Counted from the first letter of the stretch, positions 1 through 9,818 are shown. The stretch is 37,677 bases of DNA from Zelonia costaricensis (GCA_030849075.1 JASAOO010003296.1:1-37677); one strand, 5' to 3'. Notes: a model not told the origin generated them from the letters alone. Numbers and translations: made by a program.

Positions 1-3000
1 CCCACGAGCGTCAGCCCCTGCACCTTGTGCACCGTGAAGGCGTACGCCAGCGACAGCGGCAGGGCGATGATGCCCATGCTGTAATGGTGCGTGTTGGGCA
101 GCCCACCAACGTACTGCGTCACGGGCGGGATGACCTCCTGTCGCCCGTTGAAGTCCACCACAGGCACCAGCGGCACGTCGAAGCCCTGCTCGTACTGCAG
201 AAAGTCGCTGTACTGCTGAATCGAGGTCTCGCGCTGCGCGTTGCCAACGATGTAGCGCGGCAGCTGGTCCATGTCGAGCCGGCGGAACGCGACGACGGTG
301 CCGAGACTGCCGTTCACCAGTCCGGGCGCAAGGTTCGTACGCAGCATCACGCGCGCCCCGACCTTCAGCCCCAGCGGACGGGCCAGGGGCGCGCGCTCGG
401 CGTACTGGGACAGCGTGTACTCGTCTCTCTCGGTGTGCATGCCGTCCGCGTGCGTCAGCACGTCCCGCACACTCACACCGCAGCGCAGCGACTGCAGGTG
501 GGTGTCGAGCTCGCCGAGGTAGGCGAGAAACGCACGCGCCTCCTCGCGATCCATCGTGATGGGCAGCCGCACGCGCAGGGCGAGGGCGTCGAGGAAGAGA
601 GGATACAGCACGATGCTGCGGTCGCTCGAGCCCGGGTGCGTCAGCCAGGTGCCATCACTCAAGCCGGAAGACGCGCCGAGGCTGGAGTCGTCGCCTGCGA
701 GTGAGAAGCCCGATGCGGCGGGCGGCGGCGTGGCATGTGTGGCAGCCATCGACAACGACAGCGATGATGCCGATGCCCGCTGCCCGTGCGTGTAGAAAGC
801 GGCTAGGTGACGCGTGAGCTCGAGCCCCAGCGTCTTCAGGTTCAGGCGTGCGGGTTCCACAATGCGCAGCACGTACGTCGGCGACCAGTGGCCAACGAGC
901 GAGGGCGGCAAGATCTGTGCCGTGTACGTGATGAGCTCGCCACCCAGCCGCGCCAGCTGCTGCGCGTTGGTTGCATCGACTTCGCGGTTGGTGGGCAGGA
1001 GGTTCACTGCGCCATCGACGAAGACAGCGTCGTCGCTGTTGCTGCTCCCGCTGCTGCTCCTCGGGCTGCTGGTCGACGGCGGTGTGGACTGCACCGGCGT
1101 GTTCGTCGCCGACCTCCTCAGCTCATCCTCCTCGCCGTCAGACCCCGCAGCGGGGCCCGGAGCGTCCTGCTGTGCGTCGGGTTTCCCCGCTGCCTCACAT
1201 GCCCCGTCGCGGTCAACAGGGAGTGACGAGGCGGTCAGCAGCACCTGCTCCAGCTGCGCCTGCTGCCGCGCGCGCAGTGCCGCTGATGCCCGCTGCTCGG
1301 CTACGACCTCATCGCGAGACATGAACCGGATCGAGTCACGCAGGTCGAGCGGCACCAGACCCCGCCGAAGCTGCTGCAGCTGTGTCGCAAAGCGCAGGTC
1401 ACGGTTCTGGCGCACCACCGTGTGCAGTTTGAGTTGCACGAAGTTGCGCCGGAACGTGTTCGACGTGATGAGCGGCTGGGAGTCGATCGCACCGAGCTGC
1501 AGGAAGTCGCCACTCAAGATCATCTGCACACCGCCGAAGGGGAGGTTGATGTTGTTGGCGCGGCGCAGGTGCGCCTCGAGCGACTCGAACAGCTCGCGCG
1601 ACAGCATGGACACCTCGTCGATGATGATGACGTCGTAGCTGGCGAGGTCCTTGCGGCGCGTGAACTCGCCCAGCAGGTTGATGCCCAGACAGTGGTGCAG
1701 CGTGCAGCCGCCAATCTGCGAGCCGGCGATGCCGGTGGTGCCCGTCACCGCGACCGCGAGACCCTCGCGCACGAGCTGCTGCTTGATGACGCGCAGGAGT
1801 ACCGACTTACCCGTGCCGGCACCGCCGCCGATGTAAGTGTTGTGGCCCTTCATGACGAGCTCAACGACGGCCTGCTGCTCGGGGTTGAGGTCCTGCAGCG
1901 TGAGCAGCTTGTCTTCAATGCTCTCCGCCATGGCAGACTGCGTAGTTGCAGCCACGGCGCTGCTGCTGCCACTGCTGCTGCTGCCACTGCTGCTGCTGCT
2001 GCTGTTGTTGTCCGCAGACGCCGCGCCGCCGTCGCCGCCGCCGCTCACGACAAGTCCAGGCTTCTGGTGTTGCAGGTGCGACTTGTTGTACTGCAGCTTG
2101 AGCAGCCCGGCGACACGCGCCACGGGGTCGCCCACCGCGGCGTCGCTGAGCAGCCGCTCCAGCTGCCGGTAGAGCGCGCCACGTGACCAGAGCTGCGGCC
2201 ACGAGACACGGTGCGTGCGGAGTTCATCGGCGAGCTCGCGCAGCGCCGACTCGTCCGTGATGGCAAGCTCACGCGTGGCGGGGTTGACGCCGATGCCCAT
2301 GAGCGCCAGCGCGCGGATGCTGGCCGAGCCCGCCTTGGCCACGCGGCGCGTGAAGACGTTGTAGACGAGCGCCTCCGGCTCCACTGCTGACGTCGCCACT
2401 GCAGTGTCGTCCGCGGCTGCCGTGACCAGCGAGGCCTTGGGGCCTGTGGCGTCCTCAGTCATCGCAGGCTGCACCTGCGACTCCGGAGGAGGACTCGGCT
2501 GGCTCTTGTGCGGCTCGGCAGGTGCCAACGCCACCTCCACCTCCCCGCCCGACGCAGCCCCTCCGGTGCGCTTACGAGATCGCACTCGCTTCGCCTTCGC
2601 CGTGGCGCTCGCGCGGTGCCACTGCTGCTTCCGAATCGCACGCGAGACATCCGCGTAGAGCTCCGCCTCCAGCGCCTCCTGCAACACGCGGTCCTGGCCG
2701 TCATCGCCGCCGCCGCCGCTGCCGTCCCCCTCACCATCCACGCGGCGTGGTGACGCGGTGGCCATCAGCGCCGCCGTGTCCGCGTCGTAGCCGAGTGCCG
2801 TCACGTCCGCGTCCGCCGGGGCAGTGAGGGGGCCGCTCTCGTCAAGCTCGGCCTCGTGGGTGCGGCGCCACTCCGCGTATGCCGCGGCCGCGGCCGGCGT
2901 CAGTGCCTCGGCGAGGCTGTCCTTCACGTGCGTGTTGGTCTCGAGCAGCTCCGTGTCCATGAGAGGCGCGTCCGCGGCCTGGGCGAGCCACTCCACCGGG

Positions 3001-4373
3001 TCCAAGATGAGCCGATGCGAGCGACGGGTGCTGCTGACACGCAGCGACGGCACAGGCGAGGCCGGCGCCGCGCCACCTGCGCTGTCCTCTTCCGCACCCT
3101 CCTCCCCCGCGGTGAGCTTTCCCTGCTCCTCCGCCCCGCGCGGCAACGCATCGTCGCCCGTCACCCCCTTCTCTGCATGCAGCGTGACGGGCCCGCCTGC
3201 GTCGCTGGCAGGCGCGACACCCGGCGGCTTCTCTTCGTCCCCCACCGCGTCAGCTCCGATGTCATCGAGTCGGGGAGCGGCGCGCGGCTCTTGGGGTGCC
3301 GTTGCGTCGGCGGCGTGGAGCAGCGGTGGGGCGTCGCGCTGGCACGTCTCCACTGCATGTGCCTCTCGTCCTGGCGGCACGGCGATGCCATCCGCGGCGG
3401 TTGGTGCGGTCAGGGCCGCGGCGGCGGCGGCGGCGTGCCGGCGGGCGTGCGGGTTGGCGTCCTGGAAGGCTGCGCGGAACAGCAAGGGCACATACGGCAC
3501 CTCCCGCGGCGGCGCGGTGCCCCGCAGGGGCGGCCACGCGTTCGACGCACGGCCCTCGCAGCCTGGCGTGGGTGGCGGTGGGTCAGCACCGGCGGCTGGC
3601 GTGCCTGAGAGCGCCGCACCAGAGTCGGGGAGCGGCGGAGTAGCCGTTACCCTATCCCCGCTCGCTGCGTTTACGGGAGCCTCAACGCGGCGGAGGAGCT
3701 CATCCAGCCGACGCACTTCTGGTGTGCGTGGCCGGGGTGCGGAGACTGCGGCGTGCGGTGCGCCAGGAGACGCGCCACTCGACGTGTGACAGGCGCGTCT
3801 CGCTATCTGGAGCGCGGCGGTTGTGAGGGGCGAGTGCGTCCTCTCTACGGCACAGCGCCAAGACGTTGGAGGGCACTGGTACGGCGCCAAGTTGGGTAGG
3901 CTTCGCAGGGGCCGCTGCCACCGCCCCCACCAACCTCGCCCCCGCCGCCGTCCATCTTCTATGTGCCCGAGTACCTCTGCCGCCCCACATGCGGCCTCCT
4001 CGACGTCGCCCCCCACGCGCACTGGCCAGTTGCCATGACAGCCGTCCCTCCCGCTTCCTCCAGCAGCGCCAACACCACCGCCGCCTGCGCCCACTGCGTC
4101 CCACGTGGACGGAGCGGTGGCCCGCCGCCGCACTCGGACCGGCACCGCCGCACACGCGGCAGCGGTCGCAGGTGGCGTGAAGCGGGTGCCCGTCTCAGGC
4201 GGTGCTGGCAGCGGCACGGCAGCACGAGACGGGGCGGGAGGCGGTGGACATGCAGAGGAGAGAGAGGGAGAGGGGGAGGCGGCGGCGGCATGGGCGGCAA
4301 CCGCAGCGCGGGAGCACACAGGGGCGGCACGGAGGTATCGGTGGAGGTAGAGGAGCACCTGGAGGTGCCCCAT
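1..4373 (-). CDS. PIF1: PIF1-family 5'-3' DNA helicase, C-terminus cut by window edge
   Basis: This is an SF1B helicase of the PIF1 family, ATP-driven enzymes that unwind DNA and remove G-quadruplexes. Trypanosomatids carry several paralogues, many mitochondrial. The frame is open for about 1457 codons and leaves the window at base 1. Visible motifs are a Q-like motif (LNPEQQAVVELV, about residue 826), Walker A (GGGAGTGKS, 849-857), the PIF1-typical TGTTGIAGSQIGGCTLHH, Walker B (VIIIDEVSML, 915-924), GDFLQLG, and near the edge LKVGARVMLRTNLA and VHKVQGLTL. Only the last C-terminal residues are missing. The long N-terminal region is Ala/Pro-rich, with a basic stretch (KAKRVRSRKRTGG, about 590-602) and a better-ordered part at about 667-772. 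The first 35 residues are Arg-rich and free of acidic residues, like a mitochondrial presequence (inference). The ATG at 4373 was chosen because an in-frame TAG directly precedes it and the next in-frame ATG is about 470 codons downstream. The exact paralogue is not assigned. Confidence 0.9.
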   Translation of the reverse strand, partial: MGHLQVLLYLHRYLRAAPVCSRAAVAAHAAAASPSPSLSSACPPPPAPSRAAVPLPAPPETGTRFTPPATAAACAAVPVRVRRRATAPSTWDAVGAGGGGVGAAGGSGRDGCHGNWPVRVGGDVEEAACGAAEVLGHIEDGRRRGRGWWGRWQRPLRSLPNLAPYQCPPTSWRCAVERTHSPLTTAALQIARRACHTSSGASPGAPHAAVSAPRPRTPEVRRLDELLRRVEAPVNAASGDRVTATPPLPDSGAALSGTPAAGADPPPPTPGCEGRASNAWPPLRGTAPPREVPYVPLLFRAAFQDANPHARRHAAAAAAALTAPTAADGIAVPPGREAHAVETCQRDAPPLLHAADATAPQEPRAAPRLDDIGADAVGDEEKPPGVAPASDAGGPVTLHAEKGVTGDDALPRGAEEQGKLTAGEEGAEEDSAGGAAPASPVPSLRVSSTRRSHRLILDPVEWLAQAADAPLMDTELLETNTHVKDSLAEALTPAAAAAYAEWRRTHEAELDESGPLTAPADADVTALGYDADTAALMATASPRRVDGEGDGSGGGGDDGQDRVLQEALEAELYADVSRAIRKQQWHRASATAKAKRVRSRKRTGGAASGGEVEVALAPAEPHKSQPSPPPESQVQPAMTEDATGPKASLVTAAADDTAVATSAVEPEALVYNVFTRRVAKAGSASIRALALMGIGVNPATRELAITDESALRELADELRTHRVSWPQLWSRGALYRQLERLLSDAAVGDPVARVAGLLKLQYNKSHLQHQKPGLVVSGGGDGGAASADNNSSSSSSGSSSSGSSSAVAATTQSAMAESIEDKLLTLQDLNPEQQAVVELVMKGHNTYIGGGAGTGKSVLLRVIKQQLVREGLAVAVTGTTGIAGSQIGGCTLHHCLGINLLGEFTRRKDLASYDVIIIDEVSMLSRELFESLEAHLRRANNINLPFGGVQMILSGDFLQLGAIDSQPLITSNTFRRNFVQLKLHTVVRQNRDLRFATQLQQLRRGLVPLDLRDSIRFMSRDEVVAEQRASAALRARQQAQLEQVLLTASSLPVDRDGACEAAGKPDAQQDAPGPAAGSDGEEDELRRSATNTPVQSTPPSTSSPRSSSGSSNSDDAVFVDGAVNLLPTNREVDATNAQQLARLGGELITYTAQILPPSLVGHWSPTYVLRIVEPARLNLKTLGLELTRHLAAFYTHGQRASASSLSLSMAATHATPPPAASGFSLAGDDSSLGASSGLSDGTWLTHPGSSDRSIVLYPLFLDALALRVRLPITMDREEARAFLAYLGELDTHLQSLRCGVSVRDVLTHADGMHTERDEYTLSQYAERAPLARPLGLKVGARVMLRTNLAPGLVNGSLGTVVAFRRLDMDQLPRYIVGNAQRETSIQQYSDFLQYEQGFDVPLVPVVDFNGRQEVIPPVTQYVGGLPNTHHYSMGIIALPLSLAYAFTVHKVQGLTLV

Positions 4374-4396
4374 CTAACGGAGGAAAAAAGGGGAAA
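4374..4396 (-). promoter_or_regulatory. Polypyrimidine tract and AG abutting the PIF1 ATG
   Basis: On the coding strand, a TTTCCCCTTTTTTCCTCC tract (4396-4379) is followed by GTTAG and then directly by the ATG at 4373. This is the layout of a trypanosomatid trans-splice acceptor. If this AG is used, the spliced leader would join the start codon with no gene-encoded 5' UTR. Actual use cannot be seen from sequence. Confidence 0.5.
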
Positions 4397-4420
4397 CACG
4401 ACACGTGACGCGTCCGATGC

Positions 4421-4438
4421 CACACACACACACACACA
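4421..4438. repeat. CA dinucleotide microsatellite
   Basis: Nine CA units on the plus strand, about 50 bases upstream of the PIF1 ATG and just upstream of its polypyrimidine tract. Confidence 0.9.
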
Positions 4439-6990
4439 AACACTGAAGGGCGTCGGTGGGAGGGAGGACGAAGGGCCGCGTGCGAGATGTCGTCCAGCCT
4501 CCTCGTCCGGCGCGTGTGCGTGTGTGTGGGTGTTTACTCGTGATGCGGCAGGTAAGTGCTTCTACGTGTGTTGTTGCCGCGTGATGCGTGGCCACGGGCG
4601 GACACACGCACGCAGTAAAGAGACACGCTGAGTAGGAGCACGCAACAAGGGGGCGTGCGGGCAAAGCACAAGCGAGATCAAGAAGCAGTGACGAAGAACA
4701 GCGGCAGCCGAGTGCGGTGATAGGAGCGGGGGTGGGGGGGGGAGTGATTGAGTGACGTAGTGTGAGGCTGTGGTGTTGGCGAGGCGTACGAGGGGTGCAG
4801 AGAGTGGTGGTGGCGAAGCGAGCTCGCGTGAGGTCGTCGAAGCTGTGATAGCCTCACTATGCGGTGCGCTGTGACGTTCTCGCTGCCTTTGCCTGTGCCT
4901 TGTGTAGCGGCACTCCCCCGTTGCTGCACTCGCTGGTGAATGACTGTGGATGGAAGTCGCTGTGTTGATAATGAGCTTTGCTGTTGTTGCGGTGATGCCT
5001 GAACTCAGGTGCGGAGTTTACCTGTGTGTTCGGTGCGCGTGTGTATGCGTGGTGTACCGTAGGTGTGCGTATGTGTCTGCGTGTGTTCGCGCTCTCTTAA
5101 TCTCTCTACCGGATGAGCTGCTGTGTACGTGTGCGTGCGTACGTTGGTGTTCCTGTGTGTGCAGGTGTGCCGGGAGGGGGGGGGGACGAGGTCTGACAAG
5201 GAGAAGGAGGGGTGGCACCCTGCGCGGAAACCACAAACACCAGCCAGGAGAAGAACCAACACACGCGCAGGAGACACACACAAGCAGAATGTTAAAGGGG
5301 TAGGTTCCTTCTCTCCCTCTCTCTCCTCTATGAAGTAGAATTAGGTCGCCGTCTTCGTCGTCTGCCCCTCACACGCCGCCTCGTGCCACCGCTTCCGAGT
5401 GGCGCGGCGGTGTGTGTCTGTGTCCGCGTCTGCGTGTGCGCTTCTATGTGTCTCCGCACACGCACTTCAAAAACAAGCAGCGGCACGGTGGTAAAGGGGG
5501 GAGGGGAGGGAGAGGAGACGTCGTCTGCGGGGTGATGGACCGAGATAACTGTGCCACACGCCAGCAGTGCGTCGACCCGCGGACACGAGCGACACAGTTG
5601 AGCAAAGACGTGCCAGTGAGGGAGCGGGGAGCGGCGGCGCTCGAAAGAGAAACGAAGACGCCGGAGCGGGGAGCGGCGGGTGGTGGGGGTAGGCCCCGTA
5701 TGGAATCGAACGAGAGGACTGCAACGACCACAAAAAAGAAAAGAAGGGTACGTCGATGCTGGACGCAGAGCAGCGGCAGGGCAGAATCGACCGCAGTGCG
5801 GGGCCGCCCACAGGCGCGCGTGAGCCGGCCGAGCCAGAGGAAGAAGAAGAGAGTGGGGAAGAACGGAAAGGAGGATCAGCAACGCAGCTTAAGACGGGGG
5901 CGGAGCAGATGGCGCAGGAAGTGATGCCTGGTGCACGCACCGCGTGGCTGGCCAGGTGACGCACCGAGTCGAAGCGACGAGCGCTTTGGATCTCGTATGA
6001 GGGTGTGCTTGCGCGTGCGTTTAAGCGCGTGTATGGGTGAAGGTGAGTGCGTGCGTGCGTGTGTGCGGGTTACTGTGGTGCTCTCCCTGTCCGATTTAGA
6101 GGATTAGTACAAACACGTCTATGCGCGGTCGCACCGGGGCAGAGAGCAGACACGTAGAGTGAAACAACAACAAGAGACGCGCTCAGCAATGCGTCAATCA
6201 GCCGACCCGTGTACACACACGCCACACAAAGTGAAGGAGGAGCCAAAAAAGAAAGGCGCACGGGGTACGTGGGGATGCGCACGGATGCACGCTCCGCAGC
6301 CACCGCGTAGCCACCACCACGACACGACTGAGAAGGCACCTTGCAACGGCACGTTGCCACGACACGGACACCGAGGCCACTACGCACAGACACACAGAGC
6401 ACCCTGCACCCCCCGTCCCGCCACCCTACCCTCCCTGGAGCCTGCACCGCTTTCCACACCCACACGCCAAGCGACTGGAGCTTGGGGAGGGGCGCCTGAA
6501 GGGACGGCGGCGGCGGCACCCAGCGTCTGATGCCACACGGGTCAAACAGGAGGGGGAGATCAGCGTGAGGTAAGAGCTACTGTGGGAGCGCCATGGCTGG
6601 TCCCGCTGTGATAGGGGAGGTGCAGATCACGTGGAAGAGGAGGAGTGCCGTACCGACTACGTGCGTGTGTGTGTGCGGTGCGCGTCTGCCCTGGATTCCA
6701 GTGGGCTGCACCGATCCAGTCACCGCCTCCTACTTGAGGTCGTTTGTCTCCGTGCCCCTCCCTCAGGCGTGCTGCGAGGGTGGGCCAGTGAGGTAGGGGA
6801 GCCGACTCGAACTCTCCTCCACTCCTTTTCCTTTTGTTGTTTGGGCACGTGTGACGGAGGGACCCCCCGCGATGACGGCGCAGGGCCGTGTTTGTGTGTG
6901 TGTGTGTGTGCGGGTGGGAGGGGGGAGGGCTCTGCACGTGACGCCGTGTCGAGGTTGAGGGACTGGGGCATGCGGTCACAGAGTTGATAT

Positions 6991-7013
6991 GTGTGTGTGT
7001 GTGTGTGTGTGTG
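6991..7013. repeat. GT dinucleotide microsatellite
   Basis: An uninterrupted GT run on the plus strand. It lies just left of the 356-bp direct repeat. A second, shorter GT run is at 6893-6910. Confidence 0.9.
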
Positions 7014-7036
7014 CGGGTGGGTGGAGGGGGAGGGAG

Positions 7037-7392
7037 GGGATTGAGTATCGCCAGCGAGCAGGATGATGAAGAGACCAAGAGGAGGGGAAGGAGGACGGGA
7101 GGGCGAAGATGCGTGAAGGGCGGACGAGTGGTTTGCCGTCGGCTGTACCCCCCGCGGCGCAGCCCTCGTGGATCGCAACGCGCATCAGTCTACGGAGTAC
7201 ACGTAGCCGCACATCGGCCCGCACTCCTGTACGCTGTTGCGCCAGCTGCAGAGGAGGAGAGAAGCTGGCTTCCCAGTGGTCGCCCGCTCACGCACGCTGG
7301 ATGTGGTGTCGCTGCCGCGTGGGGGCCGCGCGCCCGCTCCGTGCATGCCCGTGTTCATGTTGGTGCGTCTAGCTTGTTGGTCACAGCGCGTG
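7037..7392. repeat. 356-bp direct repeat, copy 1
   Basis: This copy matches the segment after the N at 7393 almost base for base with an offset of 357. It starts at GGGATTGAG and ends at CGCGTG, and the N follows immediately. At least four single-base differences separate the copies: GGACGGG/GGATGGG, AGATGCG/AGACGCG, GCGCATC/GCGCACC and ATCGGCC/ATCGACC. It holds no gene. It is most likely one end of two overlapping contigs joined with a placeholder base, although a true tandem duplication is possible. Confidence 0.9.
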
Positions 7393-7393
7393 N
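7393..7393. other. Ambiguous base at an assembly join
   Basis: A single N sits exactly between two 356-bp near-identical copies. This is what is left when two contigs with an unmerged overlap are scaffolded together. Confidence 0.85.
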
Positions 7394-7749
7394 GGGATTG
7401 AGTATCGCCAGCGAGCAGGATGATGAAGAGACCAAGAGGAGGGGAAGGAGGATGGGAGGGCGAAGACGCGTGAAGGGCGGACGAGTGGTTTGCCGTCGGC
7501 TGTACCCCCCGCGGCGCAGCCCTCGTGGATCGCAACGCGCACCAGTCTACGGAGTACACGTAGCCGCACATCGACCCGCACTCCTGTACGCTGTTGCGCC
7601 AGCTGCAGAGGAGGAGAGAAGCTGGCTTCCCAGTGGTCGCCCGCTCACGCACGCTGGATGTGGTGTCGCTGCCGCGTGGGGGCCGCGCGCCCGCTCCGTG
7701 CATGCCCGTGTTCATGTTGGTGCGTCTAGCTTGTTGGTCACAGCGCGTG
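7394..7749. repeat. 356-bp direct repeat, copy 2
   Basis: Second copy of the repeat, collinear with copy 1. Identity stops at CGCGTG (7749), exactly where copy 1 meets the N. After it the sequence continues uniquely towards the 3' end of the 8038-9687 gene. Confidence 0.9.
7505..7527 (-). repeat. 23-nt motif shared with 7148-7170 and 21114-21136
   Basis: The minus strand here, and in repeat copy 1 at 7148-7170, reads CACGAGGGCTGCGCCGCG followed by a G run. The same 23 bases occur on the plus strand at 21114-21136 in a distant spacer, next to a GATCC in both places. A shared motif in non-coding DNA of opposite orientation suggests a dispersed element relic. Leishmania SIDER retroposons are one candidate family (inference). 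Confidence 0.5.
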
Positions 7750-8037
7750 AAGTGGCGGATGGGCAAGCGCGGCGATAGACAAGGAAGGGGAGCTCGTGGC
7801 ACGCAAGAAGGACGGAGGGGAGTCGGAAATACCAGCCGACGGTTGTAGCGAGCCACAGCGCAAACTCTCGAGACATGCGGCAACTGCACTGAGAGAACGA
7901 AGGAAGGAAGGGGGGAGAGGAGAGGGGGGCGGAGGTAGATGAAGCAAGCCCCCCCCCCTTTGTCTACGGATTCTCTTCGTCAGGCATGCAGCCGTCAGGC
8001 CTCGCTCCTAGACATGTTGCGACTTCGCGATGCCAGC

Positions 8038-9687
8038 TCACCGGAGCGCCACCACGAGCTTGGAGACCCCCGTGACAATGAAGGAGGCGATCAAGACGGG
8101 CCAGAGCAGCAGCACGGCAACTGCGTGCCAGCTCAGCACCGCCCCGACAAGGTGCAGCAGCAGCAACCCGCACAGCGGCGCACGGTACACGCATAGCAGC
8201 GTACCCGCACTACTTACCAACTCCTCCACACCGGCCAGGGACGCGATAGAGACCGTAGCACACGCCTCCCCTTCGCTCCGGGCAGAGGCCGCGGCGAGGT
8301 CCCCGCCGCCCGGCACCGCCGACTCCCACTTCACGTACAAGTCGATCTCCCGCAGCGTCTCCACATCGCTCGCGGTGATGACGCGGGCCTGCTGCTCCGC
8401 CGTCCACGGGCAGGCAAATGCGAAAAGAATGACTACCGGCGCACCCCACCACAGCCGACCACCGCCCGCCGTCACCGCACTGCACGCCGCCGGCGCCGGC
8501 ACCGCGCTCACAGACGTGGCGATGTGGCAGAGATAGCGCCGCGCAAGTGGTGCGGCTTCGTTGTGGTAGAGCACAGCGAGGGCGAGCAGGCACGAGGCGG
8601 TCAGGGCAGGGTCGCGCCAGCCCCAGAGGTCGACGAGGCGCAGCAGCAGCCGCCCGTCATGCAGCGACGAGGTCCACGACGTGAGCACCCCACCCCCGCC
8701 GCCCCCACTGCCGCTGCGTCGGCTGCCGGAGCGCGGTGCAGGGGCGTGGCGCGGGGCGGGGTGGCTGTTCGGTGAGGCCGCGGAGGGGCCGCAGCTGCCG
8801 CGCTGGTCAACCCCCTCCGCTGTTGCAGTGCTGTGGTGCGCGTCACAGGACAAGACGGAGGCCTGGAGCGAGTCGTCCGTGAGCGACAGCTCCGGTGTGG
8901 CCAGGGACTGCGGCGTGGGGGAGTCAACCGACGCGGTGGAGCTCCGCCCGCGTCCAATGCCGGTTTCGGCTTGCAGCGCGCGAATCCGTGCGTACGTGCG
9001 GCGCCAGCGATCCACAAACGGCGTGACGGGCCGCGTGGCACTCGCCGGCGAAGAGGGGAAGGGCCGCGCGCTCAGTTCGGCATCCTCTGGCTCCCACGCT
9101 GTGAGTAGCAGCCCCCACGCTTCGAGAATGGTGCTGAGGTGCGTGCCCGTGGCTACGGTGTAGCGCACCGGGGGCACCCCCACACCCGACCCTCCCGACG
9201 TCACCGCAGATGCCGATGGCGATGCCGACGCAGCCGTAGCAGCGGTTTCGGTTGCGTACAAGCCGAAGAGCGGCGGGCTGGCGGCCGGCTGCAGCACGGG
9301 AGACCCGCTCCCGCCGGTCGCGCTGTTCGGGCTTCTGACCGCGGCCGGTGCATCCTCGCTGGAGTTCCACCACTGCGCAAGGGAGTTGCCGATCCCCGTG
9401 CCGGTGCCGTACACAGCGGCGGCGGCGGCCTCGGCAGCACCAACGATAGCTCCCGATGCGCCGGTGGAGGATATGGGGGTCTTGGTGAAGTCGCTGGGGT
9501 AGGTGGAGTAGAGAATGCGGAGCGGCGCGAGGTCCTCGGCTGCGTAGAACCACCAGTTGCGCAGCTGCGTGTTCTTGGCGAGTCCCTCCTCGGTGCGTTT
9601 CTGCACGCAGAAGCAGCCGTACCTCGTCGCCAGGTTGTTCCATGAAATGTGTGATCGCGTCGCAACCGGCTCCGAAAGCAGCCCCAT
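8038..9687 (-). CDS. Hypothetical protein with hydrophobic C-terminal membrane region (549 aa)
   Basis: I do not recognise the family. The first 75 residues look conserved in character (Trp-rich, with WWFYAAEDLAPLRILYSTYP). They are followed by Ser/Ala/Gly-rich low-complexity sequence with a Gly run near the middle. Hydrophobic segments lie at about 362-376, 412-426 (LWWGAPVVILFAFAC) and 497-545, the last long enough for two membrane passes or a hairpin and ending in a short basic tail. There is no N-terminal signal peptide, so a tail-anchored or hairpin protein of an internal membrane is plausible (inference). The frame starts with a true ATG and ends with TGA. Codon usage is strongly G/C-ending, like its neighbours. 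It lies between the 2246-residue protein gene upstream and the long spacer before PIF1 downstream. Confidence 0.75.
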   Translation of the reverse strand: MGLLSEPVATRSHISWNNLATRYGCFCVQKRTEEGLAKNTQLRNWWFYAAEDLAPLRILYSTYPSDFTKTPISSTGASGAIVGAAEAAAAAVYGTGTGIGNSLAQWWNSSEDAPAAVRSPNSATGGSGSPVLQPAASPPLFGLYATETAATAASASPSASAVTSGGSGVGVPPVRYTVATGTHLSTILEAWGLLLTAWEPEDAELSARPFPSSPASATRPVTPFVDRWRRTYARIRALQAETGIGRGRSSTASVDSPTPQSLATPELSLTDDSLQASVLSCDAHHSTATAEGVDQRGSCGPSAASPNSHPAPRHAPAPRSGSRRSGSGGGGGGVLTSWTSSLHDGRLLLRLVDLWGWRDPALTASCLLALAVLYHNEAAPLARRYLCHIATSVSAVPAPAACSAVTAGGGRLWWGAPVVILFAFACPWTAEQQARVITASDVETLREIDLYVKWESAVPGGGDLAAASARSEGEACATVSIASLAGVEELVSSAGTLLCVYRAPLCGLLLLHLVGAVLSWHAVAVLLLWPVLIASFIVTGVSKLVVALR

Positions 9688-9747
9688 CGGTGCAGCGTTT
9701 CTCTGCTCGCAAGTGGAAGTGATTTCCCGTTTTAGGGGCGCGCACGC

Positions 9748-9772
9748 GTGTGTGTGTGTGTGTGTGTGTGTG
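9748..9772. repeat. GT dinucleotide microsatellite
   Basis: Alternating GT run on the plus strand, within the inferred 5' leader of the 8038-9687 gene. Confidence 0.9.
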
Positions 9773-9818
9773 GATGAGTGAGGATGAGTGAGGAGACTCC
9801 CGCCAGATCTGTCACTCG

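Larger units (their letters stand above)
4374..8037. other. Long non-coding spacer (about 3.7 kb)
   Basis: No credible gene was seen on either strand. Open frames here translate to low-complexity Pro/Ser/Arg or His-Thr-Val-Cys repeats produced by GC-rich and CA/GT-rich DNA. The spacer holds a CA run next to the PIF1 leader, many GT-rich segments (4990-5170, 5990-6070, 6660-6680, 6890-6910, 6991-7013), purine-rich blocks on the plus strand (5490-5530, 7020-7110, 7890-7935) and the 356-bp direct repeat around the N at 7393. It presumably comprises the 3' UTR of the 8038-9687 gene and the intergenic and leader sequence of the PIF1 gene. It is the longest spacer in the window. Confidence 0.7.

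Noticed and set aside
814..1638. Plus-strand open frames across 27-3789
   Set aside because: They are antisense shadows. The minus strand carries complete PIF1 helicase motifs throughout this region.
3837..3957. Alternative PIF1 start at the ATG at 3957 (Met-Asp-Gly-Gly)
   Set aside because: This ATG is in another frame, which meets a stop after about 40 codons. It does not join the helicase frame.
5328..5882. Minus-strand frames in the 4.4-8.0 kb spacer
   Set aside because: Considered as a small missing gene, but the composition is Arg/Pro/Ser/His-Thr repeats, competing frames overlap freely and no motif is visible.
7185..7889. Minus-strand 234-codon frame spanning the 356-bp repeat
   Set aside because: It reads through the N at the assembly join and repeats itself because the DNA is duplicated. 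It is not a gene.
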